Shown here: positions 1-11,888 of the stretch, piece after piece
Layout: the number at the start of each line of letters is the position of its first letter
Position numbering within the stretch: position 1 is the first letter of the stretch
Assembly: GCA_014925825.1 (NCBI GenBank)
Contig: JACGCK010000021.1
Span: 62,001-126,000 of the forward strand
Direction: 5' to 3'
DNA: 64,000 nt
Source: Pholiota molesta
Taxonomy: Eukaryota > Basidiomycota > Agaricomycetes > Agaricales > Strophariaceae
Made by a program: the position numbers and the translations under genes
Notes under the pieces: generated by a model
Databases searched by the model: none
What the model saw: the letters and a program-made list of their open reading frames with translations, nothing else
Told to the model about the DNA's origin: nothing

Positions 1-566
1 CGCGCAGCGTCGACGGGAACTTTTCCTGGATAATACTGATGCATTTGTTCCGGAGCTGTTGCATGCTGTACTTCGTGCTGATTCTGAGAATCCCCGAAAC
101 GAAAGTGATGAGCATGGCTAAGCTTGTATCAGGTTTGAGCTTATCAAAGTGGCTTGAGCTTTCATAAGTAAGAATGATCACAACAATATATGACGAACAG
201 TAACCCACAACGCGTCGTAGATCACGCGCATGACGTCCACGAAGTCATTCACGGAATCAGAGAGTATGACCGTCGGGCAGCCATCGTAGAGTTCGGTCTT
301 CATTGGCTGAGGCACGTCCCACATGTCGCTGAAGACGTCCGAATGGCGGGCAAGCACCGATTGATGCACTCGGAACGCCGTCCTCTCGACGATGATCACA
401 ACAGACCCATCGGCAAAGTAGAATTCTGGATGGCGCACGATGGTTGCTTCTGGAAGCGTTTGGACCTGGTAAGGGCGGACCCATCCATCGAAGGTCCCGC
501 CAGTGGGATAGACGTTGTGGTGGTAGGAAGGAAGAATGTTTAGGGGCCGGCTCCACCGCCGCTTGC
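1..566 (-). CDS. BTB/POZ domain protein, partial
   Basis: Expanded fungal BTB/POZ family. BTB domains mediate protein-protein contacts, often as adaptors for cullin-3 ubiquitin ligases; the target is unknown. On the minus strand the first exon carries the typical Agaricomycete opening, with RHPEFYFADGSVVIIVERTAF followed by RVHQSVLARHSDVFSDMW. After a short GT-AG intron (about 159-207) the frame continues with SHFDKLKPDTSLAMLITFV and SGILRISTKYSMQQLRNKC, the usual second half of the domain, and runs off the left edge. The gene is therefore cut by the window. The start is unresolved: the domain frame stays open to about 566 through KRRWSRPLNILPSYHH, but the nearest upstream ATG, near 652, lies in another frame. 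Family assignment is firm; the N-terminus is not. Confidence 0.8.
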
Positions 567-736
567 CTTTTCTGGCGTTCCTTGTTGTTCCTCGAAGCGC
601 TTGCTTCGACGCGTGAATGCAACATGAATGTATTAATGAATGTATCAGTCATGAACTGAGTTGAAACTATATATTATAACAGAAAGAGTTCAAACATCCA
701 TATGCCTACTTGAATAAAAAAAAGAAGAATTATATC

Positions 737-1862
737 TCACGCAGCAGCTTCCTCGCTGATCTTATTCATCAACGAATTACGCCGGAATTTTGAGGCCGCT
801 TGCGCTGCAGGTCTAGCACATGCCTTTTCAAGCCAGCCTGTCATTCGTCAGCCTCATGATATTCCGCAGAGGCATGCTCGTATAACGATTACCTTGACTC
901 CAGGAAACTCGTCCATAGACTCGATCCCGGCTGCCTTATGGTAGCGAACCCTGAGAACAAAATGACCATTAAGTTTAAAAGACTCCTATGAAAGCCTCAG
1001 TGTCAAGAAAGGCAGCTTACCATGGGAAGGCTTTGATATCCGCGAGACTAAACTTGCCCTTTTCAGGGCCTGCGAGCCATTCACGGTCCTTAAGGCGGAT
1101 CTCGAGGACACCGTAGAGGCGCTTGGTTTCATCAAGGTAGCCTGAATACCAGAAAACGTCATAAGACGAAAGGTGGTGTGTTTGGCAGAACATTGACGTA
1201 CGCTGTTTAGCGTACGGGACGTCTTCCTTGGCATACATCCTGAAATGATGCGCTATACAAATTAAGGCCTCAGTGTATGTTCCAAGACATCCCGTACGAA
1301 TAAGTGGACGTACACTGTCCCTGCATGGGCCCAATTCCGCCGTGCTGTTATCCGGCCAGGATCAGCTAATATCCTGATGCCGCGTATCGAATCAAACTGA
1401 CCGCGAAGAATGTCCACTGCAGCATCTCGCTGTAGCAGTTGGCGTCTTTCTCCGGATCGAACCAGAATTTATGACCCTTATCGTAATGCTGTGCGAGGTA
1501 GAGCAAGATAGCGGAAGTCTCGAAGACGGGGAAATCGCCACGGGAGTGATCGACTAAGACAGGAATGCGGCCATTTGGGTTTAATTTGATAAGAGGAGGT
1601 TTCTGAAAGCAGGGAATAGAGAACTACGTTAGTCTGCATATGAAAAGGAAACTGAATATGTCCACCTTTTGTTCGCCGCTTGATATGTCGATTTTGACCA
1701 CCCTTTCGAAGTTGTAGTTAGTACATGCTATTCATACGAAGAAAGTTTATCGTACTCATAGTTAATCGCCGGATTGACGGCTTTCAGCTCTTCCAGAAAA
1801 ATCGAAATGGGATGGCCGTTGGGAGTGGGCGCAGTGTAGAGAGTGAATTTAGCAGAAGACAT
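737..1862 (-). CDS. Ure2p-like glutathione S-transferase
   Basis: Cytosolic glutathione transferase that would conjugate or reduce electrophiles with glutathione. The start [20 protein letters not shown] matches fungal Ure2p-like/GSTFuA openings. The thioredoxin-fold domain continues over introns with [29 protein letters not shown] and [19 protein letters not shown], where the ETSAI stretch is the glutathione-binding segment. The helical C-terminal domain follows with [39 protein letters not shown] and [20 protein letters not shown], ending at a stop at 737-739. At least five short introns are needed. About 250 residues is normal for the family, and I see no frame damage, unlike its neighbours. 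The exact substrate class cannot be told from sequence. Confidence 0.9.
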
Positions 1863-2218
1863 GGTTTGAATTTTCCTCTCTTTTTGAGACCTTTAAGTAG
1901 ACGTTGCGGTGTCTTCCGGGCTGGGTTTCTAAGCTGGAACAGAGACTTATACAGGAGACGTGAGAAACCAAATCAAGTCTATATTGCAACTTTCAACCCC
2001 ATAATTGGAACCCCAACGAAGTCGCCTGATCATTAAAACAATAGTTACTGATGAAATAAGTACATCGAGAGTGGTAAATTATTCCAAGTTATAACTTACA
2101 GAGAATTTGGGGCTTACGATATATCATTTCATCAAAGGACCTCTCCCATACAAGCTGCGGATCCGCGGAAAATTCAGTTATGTCGCATGGAACCCTTCGT
2201 TGGCCACAAGCAATGCAA

Positions 2219-2553
2219 CTATTGCGGTACCTCTGGGGTTGGAGGGGACGGCGGGGGTTCCTTTGGGGTATATTCAAATTGGGATCCAACAATATTCCCT
2301 CGAAATCGTTTGCGCATATCCAGCTAGGATAAGTATGGCATAGTTTTAAAATGGCATTCTCATTGAGTCAAAAAACGCACCATGCCCCGCTTGCACTCAA
2401 ACGTCGCTTTGCGCAGTGACTGGCATTCCTCCGGAAGCTCATCGGCGTGGTTTTTCAGGCATTCAGAGGGTTTGCGCCCGTCCTTAAGGACGCAGTCGGA
2501 GTATTTGAGACAATCTTTCAGAGCAGCGATGAGTTCTGGCATGAGGATGCCAT
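2219..2553 (-). CDS. PET191: Cytochrome c oxidase assembly factor PET191/COA5
   Basis: Small CHCH protein of the mitochondrial intermembrane space needed for cytochrome c oxidase assembly. Exon 1 contains ELIAALKDCLKYSDCVLKD, GRKPSECLKN and ECQSLRKATFECKRGM; after an intron (about 2287-2381) exon 2 gives LDMRKRFRGNIVGSQFEYTP and a Pro-rich tail ending at 2219. The second CX9C (CQSLRKATFEC) is intact. The first is intact only if translation starts at 2553 (MASSCQ) and one base is added near 2537, which restores C-x9-C into ELIAALKDC. As read, MASSCQ and ELIAAL are in different frames, and the in-frame start at 2542 lacks the first Cys. A lost G in the consensus is the simplest explanation. The gene is divergent from COA6. 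Confidence 0.88.
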
Positions 2554-2751
2554 GGCCGATGATGGCAAGACGAGCGCGTCGTCGTCGTTCGCGTCCAACA
2601 GTAAATTGGCAGGCCGGCAATGGCCGGCACGGAACCATTTGTGTGCACGTGATTGTCAAGAAATTGGACTCCCGACCCGTTCAGTCAACTCTTAACTTGT
2701 CCTCTACGTTGTACTTGCTGCTATACGTGTTCTACAACTCTCTTCACGACT
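2554..2751. promoter_or_regulatory. Shared divergent promoter of PET191 and COA6
   Basis: Only 198 bp separate the two start codons, so both transcripts must initiate from this interval or very near it. It is GC-richer toward the PET191 side, with a run of CGTCGT around 2575-2590, and has no clear TATA box on either strand, as is common for housekeeping bidirectional promoters. That it co-regulates both genes is inference. Confidence 0.6.
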
Positions 2752-3157
2752 ATGGGATGGTTCTCGAGCAGCTCAAGTAAAGAAGACCTTCCGCGCCCAA
2801 CCGCGAAAATCGACAACGATGTGGGAAACGCGGGACGCGTACTTCGCATGTCTGGATGGTGTGAACGTGGTGAAGGCAGGTGAGGAGGGCAAGGCCTGCT
2901 CATCTGAGAAGATACTCTATGAAACGAATTGTGCGAAGAGCTGGGTATGTCAATCACTTCTTATCTCATGTATTCCATCTTCCATTATCATCAATTCGCA
3001 TCGGCTTGGATCAAAAGCTTTGAATAACCGTATACTAACCTCTAGTGTTTCTTTGGTCATGTAGATCGAGTACTTCAACCAACGCCGTGTGATCGCGGCT
3101 GCGCAAAAGGATAGGCTTTCCCGAGCCAATGAGCAAATGCAAGCCGTGAAAAAATAA
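2752..3157 (+). CDS. COA6: Cytochrome c oxidase assembly factor 6 (COA6)
   Basis: CHCH-fold copper-relay protein of the intermembrane space, acting on the CuA site of Cox2. The protein opens with MGWFSSSSSKED. The conserved core is WETRDAYFACLDGVNVVKAG, EEGKACSSEKILYETNCAKSW and, after an intron at about 2945-3064 with a TACTAAC branch site, IEYFNQRRVIAAAQKDRL. The CX9C-CX10C spacing typical of COA6 is present if the first Cys is read from the third frame (NRENRQRC). The three frame segments (start, NRENRQRC, WETRD) lie within about 70 bp and each join needs one extra base, at about 2790 and 2822. This looks like consensus error in an otherwise well-conserved protein. Length and C-terminal KK tail are normal for fungal COA6. 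Confidence 0.88.
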
Positions 3158-6072
3158 CATGAAAAGTACCCATCATAACGGCCCCGCGTACTTCCACATA
3201 TCCGGTCTCGGGATTCACGAAAATACCTCTGTCTTCGGTGAATTCGCCACTGCTTCTGATATTGCGTGTCTGTATGTGGGAGATATCAGTTAACATCAGC
3301 CTTTTCGCCTCATAGCCCTATAGCCCTGCCATACTCGTTTCTATAATTGCATACCCAATAACACTCCACTCTTCTCGCTCTATATCGCCCACCAACGAGC
3401 TTTGGATTGTTTATCTGTCGTCTTCTTGCGCACTGCGGTCCCAGGAATTTCCGCCGAAGTCGGACAATAGGCAATTTCTTGGGCGCGTACATGGATGCCC
3501 TTTATCAATATCATATCCAAATAGTATGATCGCTCTCCGACGATCTTGTTCATCACCTTCAGGCTTCCTCGGATGATTATCATACGCTTTATCATGCGTA
3601 AAGGAGGCGCTTATGAAGTTGAGTTGATCACATTACAACATACATTAAGTGTCATAAAACGAACAAATCACACCAGCAACAATGCCCAAGTCGGATTTTG
3701 CCCTCATGTGATATGTGTTCTCCAAGGCTGCGTCCTTGAAACCCAATATCATGATGCTTCGCTCGAAATACCCTCGCTATCGCATTGTTTCTATTCCTAG
3801 ACATGATCCAGGGGCTTGAGAAACTGCTCTTTTCCTGTTCTCTGACTCCCATGTTTTTGTTTGATGTTGCAGTTCAAAATTTCCACGCACAAATCTGGAG
3901 ACCTATCCGTTCACCGTCTATGTGGGCATTGGTTTGAAAGGGCGTCGTGGGGCCTAAAGTGAATGCAGACAATCACGATGATCAGAATGGCATTACCTTG
4001 CCAATATTATTGGCAATGGCTAATTGTTACTTTAGAGATTAACCTTTCCTTCATCTCCCGCCGTGGAACAGAGGTGAGCAACAGCCTCATACTTGGGCTT
4101 CTAGCCTTCTTTTCGGTGGGCGTTTGATTGATTACTCTTTGATAGTACCTTGTACTATGTCATGTTATATCAGGACACTGGCGTTCATATGGCTCATATA
4201 AGGCAAACGCTGCTGTGAACCCACAATGGGTTGATGCGCACTCAGGCTTCAGCACTGTAATTGCTTGAGGCATGTTATATTTATCATGGCCATTCCATCT
4301 TACAGTACATCTGTGTTGATTGAAGTCAACTGACATGACGAGTTGATTGCGTTTTTTTTTTTCCAACTTGATTTGAAACGTACAGGCATCTAACGCCGTT
4401 TTACCTCAGTGGGGCATGGGCGGACCTTTCCCATCTTTCGAGTGGACGCGCCGTACTTATGGCCCCCAGTAAGCCTCCGGTCGGGTTGAGAAATTTGCCT
4501 TTTTGACCTTTTTGACTGTATGGTGGCATGGTGGCGGGCAGTACGACAGCACCTATGACACTACCATCATTCGCTCCACTAACCTTATTTTTACGGCGCG
4601 CGAGTGTCATCGCCAAGACCGCGCTGTTAGCGTTTTTGCTACGCATTGAGAGGCTGACTGAGGCTGAGCTAGGTTGAGCCTATCTGGCTCCCATCCGAAG
4701 CTCCATCCTAGCCACCTGCCGGCGCCCGATGTAAAGGGTAGCTAACATGCATTGAATAAAATTTGAATTGCGGATCTATTGCGAGACATCTCGTTGATTG
4801 TGTGGATGTATGTCGCTCGAAACGACTGCCATGAGCTGCCATGGCCGTGAAGATTCTCGTAGCCGCTGCGGGTCCGCCAGAAAGAGCCAGAAAGGCAGGC
4901 TCCGCGGAACATACCAGAAACGAATATGATGCTAATACTGTACAATGTACATAAACTCATTAATTACGAGCGTCAGGATCATTACCACAAATTGAATGAA
5001 ACTCGAAAAATTTCTTCTCAAGTATTTCGAGATTTGTTCCTTGTGGCATGTAGATTTACGAGCAAGACGGTCCACCCGGAGGAGCGAAAATAAACTTTCG
5101 GGCCGCATCCATTGCATTGTGGGCAGCATGCGCCACTTCCAAATGACCATCATCTGCACACCTTGTGCACACCGCTCGTACAGAGTTGCAGACTGCTCGA
5201 ACTTCTATGATCTACTTATCGACCAAGTGGAACTTGAAGCATATGTTTAGCACACGGCGTACTTTGCTTCCTGATCATCCTGATCGGATTTCGACGCCTT
5301 CCACGTCTTTCGGTCATAACCCACCATTGATGCGACTTTCGAGAAGTTACACCTCGAAAAATCCAGTGAGAGACCGAAATGCAGGCACGTCTGGGCCATG
5401 GTCTTCTTAACTCCAAAAAGATATGCATGATTAATCTCAATTATAGGAGGTCTAGCTACTATACATGCCGTGGTTTGACATCAGCCGACGACGATGTGTG
5501 CGCAGCCGAATCAGCGAGGCCCACAGCCTCAGGCAGAAACATAGTCCATCCATCGCCCGACGTCTGCGCCCAGGTCTCGCGGAATTCAATCTTGAGGTGT
5601 GCACAGCTCAGTCGCACATTTGGGACCCACACATCATGGTGGGGATATAATCCTTGCGCTGATGACTTTGAACCGGTGACAGATTGATGATTACACGACT
5701 ACACGATCTTTTCGGTGTGTATCACAATAATCTTAGGTTGCTTATGGTGAAGTTGGCCGGCTCTAAGAAGAGTCTGTGATAGTTGATATGATTAATCGCT
5801 GGCAATTGCCAGCGGACCTGGATGCCGATTTACTGATTGCGATTGTGCCAGTGCAAATTCAGACGCTCTGCTAGGTTGCCTGCCAACTCAATTGTATTCT
5901 AACCAGCATCCACCAGCATCCACTCCTTGGTGATATAGGCAAGCTTTGATAGAGACCCGGCGATCGCCTTCTTGATACCAACCGAGTTCACGGCGAAACT
6001 ATTGTTTATTTGAAGTCCACCAGACGAACATTTAGCTTGTCGACGTCACCGCCACATTACATACATACGGGT
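3158..6072. other. Intergenic region, no recognised gene
   Basis: I found no recognisable gene here. Short open stretches exist on both strands, for instance minus 3179-3290 (RNIRSSGEFTEDRGIFV then NPETGYVEVRGAV), which looks exon-like but joins nothing I can identify. There is a perfect 18-bp palindrome at 5797-5814 (CGCTGGCAATTGCCAGCG) and a TTGCCAAT/ATTGGCAA inverted pair near 3998-4016. The right boundary is the transposon. Confidence 0.4.
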
Positions 6073-6075
6073 TTA

Positions 6076-6125
6076 CACAACGGGCAAAATCTGCCTCGTT
6101 TGAATCAAACGACGTTATCTCGGTT
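6076..6125 (+). repeat. Left terminal inverted repeat of CACTA element
   Basis: This 50-bp stretch matches the complement of 14340-14390 with a few substitutions and one- or two-base gaps. Shared blocks include CACAACGGGCAAA, TGCCTCGTTTGAAT and GACGTTATCTCGGTT. Similarity continues weakly inward to about 6165 (CGGCAC motif). Confidence 0.85.
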
Positions 6126-6358
6126 TACACGTCGTTGACAAGGCGGTTTGACGTCTCGGCACGACTTAGCCGAGGGTGTTCTGAGCCTTCGGCCAACCGT
6201 CGGCTTGTCTTCAGTCACGAAACAAAAAACATTAGAGTCTATATATAGGGAACAATGGAAAAGAGGATAAGATTGCATCGCAATTGATAAGAATTAAACA
6301 CACACTCTCCACCACCTCCCTTGAATTCAGAGTTCCCTCCCCTCTCTCTCAGTTGCCA

Positions 6359-9300
6359 ATGCCTCTAGTCATTTGTAACTGTAATTCTTGCAGCAAAAAA
6401 TCCTATACTCTCCATGGGATCCAACATGCTGGTCAGCAAGTTGGTTCATCAACCCGATTACAGCATGAAAAACGAGACAAGCAACCTATGTTCACTAAAC
6501 CAAAGACACGCGCACCACTCGATCAGCCATCAAAGCATTTGGAACATCGAAAGGGTGGCCCTATATTCAATCTTTTATTTAAAACATGTGCTTAAATAGA
6601 TTATTGTTTATAGAAATCTCACTCTCTGAGTCATCCACATTTATTGTGAAGACAATTTGTCTGCTCGTTGTTTGGCTTCATATCCGAGCCCATGTTAGCC
6701 GTTCAGTGGCTAATAAGCTTCTCCGGGCTATTCAATTTATTCTGACGACAACATTGAGCCTTGTAGAGGCTGCTCTTGGCTTATCTGGGATTAATGTTCT
6801 TTTTTCTGGCATTGAATTACCTCGTGATATCCGTACAGCATATCAGCTTTATTCCATCGAGCCAGAAATTATCCGAACTGCTTGTTGCCCCAACTGCTAC
6901 TCTCTGTTTCCCCAGCCTATACCTGAGCGATGTCAATGGAAGGCCTCTCCCCGTTCACGGCCTTGTAATACTAAGCTGTGGAAAATACAAAACACACGGA
7001 AAGGACCCAAACACATTCCCCACACTTTATATACAACACAATCTTTTGATTCTTGGCTTCGATTCTTTCTTTCCCGCCAAATTATCGAGACGAGTCTTGA
7101 AGAAGCTTTTCGCAAACACACTGATAACCCGACTATTTTTGGAGCCGATATGAATGATATTCAAGATAGTCCTGCTTGGAGGGACTTGCTAGGATTTTTT
7201 CAATCACCAAGGAATTTAATTTTTGGAATTTACATTGATTGGTTTAATCCGTTCACAAACAAAATTGCAGGTAAGTGCAATTCCTATGTCTAGTAAAGAC
7301 AATATTTATGAAGTTTATAGGAAAGCATGTATCTTGTGGTGCATTAGTTTTATATTGCTTAAATCTGCCACCCCATCTCCGTTACCGACCCGAGAACACC
7401 TTTATCATTGGCCTCACCCCCCACCACATATGCCCACTGCGACAACTATTTGTCATTTGCTTGACCCATTTCTTTCATCTATTTCCAAATATGGTATATT
7501 TCCAGGCCAGAATGTTGCAACATTCCAGTATCCCACTGGCGCATTTGTCCAGGTCAAGATTGCACCTTTAATCGCAGATCTTGAAGCAAGCCGTAAAGTT
7601 GCAGGATTTCTGACACATGCCGCAACTATGTTTTGCTCATTCTGCCTTTGTACGCACAATCAATTGGAGGATCTTGACTACCATTCCTGGCAACTACGTG
7701 ATAGTGCGCAAGTCCGTTTACAGGCAAAATCATGGCTGGACGCATCCACAAAATCAGCTCAAAAGGCTTTGGAGATCACATCCGGAGTCCGTTGGTCGCC
7801 ATTCCATCAGCTACCATACTGGGATCCTGTGAAGCATGTCGTACTTGGTTTTATGCACAACTGGCTCGAGGGCATTCTCCAGCATCACCTCCGGACTCTT
7901 TGGGGTGTTGGTCGTGACAAAGACGATGCTCAAAAAGCTCAAATTTTTGATGAAGATGAACAATGGACAGAAGAAGATGTATCTGACTCTGCCGGGGAGC
8001 TTGATGATATTATTCAAGATGTGTCTGATCAAAATATGGAGCCTTCGAGTGCAACACGACGGGACACCTTTTCTGAACCTCCAAACTCTCCATCAATTTC
8101 TAGTACATCACAGGCATCTTCATCATCCGGGACCCCAACAGCTAGCCAATTTCAAACAAAATATCCCTATATATTTGATGATGACGACGACGACCCCAAT
8201 TATATTCCTATCGATGATTCTCCCTTTAACTTCACCAATCTCCAGCTACGAATTATTCGGGATGCTATCCAGCATATTCTTCTTCCCACATGGGTGCAAC
8301 GACCACCTGTTAACTTGGGTGAACCCAGCCACGGAAAGCTCAAAGCTCGAGAATATCTTACCCTTTTCACAACAATTTTTCCCCTCATTCTTCCAGAGTT
8401 TTGGTATATCCCAACGGCTACTGATCTAGATCGCGAACATTTTCTGTGCTTTTTCCATCTGGTCTCTGCAACAAACATAGTTTCTTCATTCCGAACATCG
8501 AATGCTAGCGCTGATGCGTATTCAAATCACTATTTCAATTATCGAGCGGCTATTCAGCGCCTATTTCCCAATCAGGCATCGAAGCCCAACCATCATTATG
8601 CAATGCATAACGGCTCATTACTCAAATACTGGGGACCACTAGCATCTTTCAGCGAATTTCCAGGAGAGCGGATGAATGGAATGCTGCAGAACAGCAAGAC
8701 CAACCATCACCTTCGTATGTTTTATTCATCCTGCACGGTATGTTGGCTAATAAAATATTTAATAGGAAATATGGACTTGACAATGCTTCGTCAAATGAGT
8801 CGGAGGGCTCGAGTAGATGCTTTGCTCCATGATCACAAAGATAATCAAGAGCTGGTAAACATATTGGAACCAGTTCTTTCTTCAACAGAAATTCCTACAT
8901 CACTCAAACCCAAAGACACTGCTGAATTTTTAAAGAAGGCAGCTCCTCTTTTGGATGCGGATTATAATGCTCTAATTCAATATCTGAACGCTACTGGAAG
9001 GCCTTATCGACACTTCAACAATTTTCCACATCCTCCTCAGTCTCTAATTCTTCCTTTTCGTGCTCAACGGCCATATCAAATTCACCGAGGCGAGTCGACT
9101 TTCAGCTGTCGATCATCACACGAAGGGAATAGCTCTATCCAGTTCTACAACCCACATACACAGACTCATGACACAGGTATTATTGAAACCATTTGGCAAC
9201 TTCCTCTCGAGGCTCTGCTGCAGACATTTATAGTCGTCCGTCAACATCAACCACTGCCTGCCAACGAAGAACAAAAAGCGCCATTTATTCATTACCCTGG

Positions 9301-9466
9301 ATTTCAATCAAGAGCTGTTGATGCAGCTCTTTCCGACAAACTTTTCATTATTGAGCCCACTCATATCATTACCCATCTCACTGTTCTACCAAGGCCAGTT
9401 GACACTTATGGCATCGATAGGAAGTTCCTAGTCATATGTTGGGCATTAAACAGAGGTCGTAAATAG
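6359..9466 (+). CDS. Tnp2-type transposase of the CACTA element
   Basis: Transposase of the Tnp2/Plavaka family, which cuts and moves the element. The start MPLVICNCNSCSKKSY is a Cys-rich N-terminus typical of Agaricomycete Tnp2 proteins. Downstream exons give DIRTAYQLYSIEPEIIRTA, CCPNCYSLFPQPIPERCQW, SPRSRPCNTKLWK, YTTQSFDSWLRFFLSR, DIQDSPAWRDLLGFF, GIYIDWFNPFTNKIAG, VKIAPLIADLEASRKVAGF, GVRWSPFHQLPYWDPVKHVV, LGFMHNWLEGILQHHLRTLW and FPGERMNGMLQNSKTNHHL, ending with the usual LNRGRK tail. Introns include about 7271-7320 and an in-frame one near 8713-8766. One frame change lies in a six-C run at 7417-7422: GLTP is in one frame and PPPHMPTATT in the next, so a seventh C would join them. About 1,000 residues; either a fresh inactivating indel or a sequencing error. 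Confidence 0.88.
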
Positions 9467-9611
9467 TTCTTGTGCACAATTTGTTGTACTATCAATTTTA
9501 TTTTACTCTCAACGTTATCTTTGCAGCAGAGACAGGACAAGTTCAAATTGCAATGAAATATATTTCTATTAAGCTATAATATACAGGACAAACTAATCTA
9601 TACTATTGGAG

Positions 9612-11638
9612 CGTCCGCCAGCAATCCGACAATGGGGAAGAGCCACAAGAGTCAGTGGGCGTTGCGCCGGCGGCCGATGAGTCGGCGTGGGCGTCGAGAA
9701 AAGTGGGCATGGGTGGGAGGCAGCGGCGACCGGGGGTGGGAGGCGGCGAGTTCGTGCCCTGCTGTGAAAGCGCTAGCCGCCCTGTCATCGTTTCCTGCAC
9801 AAAGTCGCAACGAGCTCGGACGTACCGTATATGCGGCATCGCCCCGTCTCGAGCCCCGTCTCGAGCCCGCTGTCGTCTGCCGCGTACATCCCTGGCACTC
9901 CATCTGACCTCCGGCTGACGGACGTGCACCATCGCAACCGATATTGAAGAGAGTCGAGGGCGAGGGCGAGGGCGAACGGGTTACGGCGGGGCTCCTTCAT
10001 CGTCTATGGCGATGTCGGCTGCTGTGGTCTCGTCGTTGTCATGCAGGGCGCTTCGACACAAACACCGTGGATCAAGAAGGGCGGTGAGGGCGAGGGGAAG
10101 GTGGCGCACCGAGAAGACACGCCATTCGACCGCCGCCGTCCATCCGCCGTCCATTCGTCATCCGTGCGCCCGCCGCCATCGGTCGGTCATCGTCCGCCGC
10201 CGCCATTCGTTCCTCGCCCGCCGCCGCCATTCGTCCCTCGCCCGCCGCCCCTCGCCCGCCACCCCTCGCCGTCCATGCGCCCGCTGTCGGTCGGTCGCCA
10301 TCCGTGCGCCGTCGTCAATTCGACCTCGTGGTTGCTCGCCGTCTTGTGCATGGTGAGCGGTGCGCCGTCCGTCATCGTCGTCCATCGTGCGTTCTTCATC
10401 CGTCGTGCGCGCGTCGTCCATCCTGCCCCCGCCAGCCAGTTCCGGGTGTGAAACTTGGAAAGTGGAGGGTGGCGGTTGCGAGGCTCGATGCCGTGGCCGG
10501 ATGCGCCGTCGTCGAGGAGAGTCGCCCAGGGCGAACGACGGGTATGGCAGTGGCGGGCTCGGTCGTCATCGATGTCGTCGTCGGCTGCGTTGGTTCATGC
10601 GGCTGAGGGGGTTGGGTGATGCGAACGCTGTTAGACACCCGCGCTTTGTTTTGCCACCGCTCGCGGCGATCCGAGATGGGGAGGGGGAGTCGGCGGGTGC
10701 GCGTCGGTGGTGATGAGTCGTCGCGGTCGTCGAGAAGAGCGGGTATGGGTGGGAGGCAGCGGCGTCCGGGGGTGGTAAACAGCGAGTTCGTGCCCTGCAA
10801 TTGATAAAGAGGGTCGAGGGCGAGGGGTTGGATGCCATTGGAAGTGGTGGGTGATGGGTGGCGAGGGGCGCTTCGGAGGGCGCGGCCATCGATTCCGAGT
10901 CGGCGTCGTCGCACATGCCCGTCTTGGGCGGCGGGCGGCGAGAGACCTACGGTGCAGTGCAAACGCATCGTCAGCTTGTCGCCCACAGCGTCGCCATGAG
11001 CTCCGACGTACCGTATATGCGTTCCGAGCTCGCTGCCGCCTCCTACGTCCCCCTGCCTGTGTTCGATCCGTCTGACCTCCGGCTGACGTGCTCTGGCCCT
11101 GGCGCCTAGGATCGGGATCGCCATGGCCCGTTGTGATCTAGGAGAATGGGCGAGGGCGAGGGCAAGGATGAGCATGGCAGTGGTGGAGCTCCGTCGTCTT
11201 TGATTGGGATGTTCCTGCGCATCGTTTGCCGGGAGACCCAATGGCCGTCGAACTCCGCATCAGAGAGTCCGACACGATGCAAGCCGCATAAGAGCTTGCA
11301 TCGTTTGCCAGGAGATCCCACGGCTGGGGACGGGGGCACTGGGGCTGTATTGATGTAGGAGGGCGGCAGTGGGATGGCGGCGGTCTCAAGGGTGCTGTCG
11401 GACGGATGAACGAGCGTTGGGCAGGGTGGCACGCTGTAGCAGCGTTGTTGTGGCCGGATGCTGCTGGGAATGGGCCAGATGGTGGCTGCGAGGCGCTCGT
11501 CGTCGGGCCATCGATAAGCGTCGTCATGGCCCCTGGAGCCCGCGCATGAGAACCCAGAACGACACAAGCCACGCTTGAGCTTGTGCCATGTGCCAGAGGA
11601 CGCCTGAAGGCCCGGCGATGGCGATGGGGCAAACTTAG
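9612..11638. repeat. GC-rich minisatellite-like island inside the transposon
   Basis: A sharply bounded ~2 kb block, visibly much richer in G+C than the flanking transposon DNA, placed between the two convergent genes. It is made of diverged repeats: GGGTGGGAGGCAGCGGCG occurs near 9711 and 10748, GACGTACCGTATATGCG near 9820 and 11006, and TCTGACCTCCGGCTGACG near 9903 and 11071. Its middle (about 10130-10300) is a short-period array of CCGCCGCCATTCGT-like units, and GAGGGC tracts recur. Long open frames across it result from base composition and show no conserved protein. The 8-mer TATTGGAG lies at both edges (9604-9611 and 11639-11646), as a target duplication would. I see no convincing terminal inverted repeats. 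Confidence 0.6.
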
Positions 11639-11888
11639 TATTGGAGGATGTGCTTAACGCGTTGAATGATCAATCGATTGAAACAACGACGTGCGGAGTT
11701 TAAATTACGCCAGTACTTACAATAAATGGCGGTCTGTAGGTCGAGGGGTCTATGGCTAAGGTAAGATATGTATATTGGATGAAAGATAATATATGACTCT
11801 ACATTAATATGTACTTTATTAATCTCTCTGAGCAGTTGTTGGCGTGAAATGATGAATGAAAGGTATCAGCTTGCCTTGGTGGCTGTGC

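Noticed and set aside
190..543. 117-residue plus-strand open frame
   Set aside because: It is the antisense shadow of the BTB domain exon.
9600..11640. Several long open frames in the GC-rich island (up to 281 residues)
   Set aside because: They occur in many frames at once, encode Arg/Pro/Ser low complexity from short repeats, and show no conserved domain.
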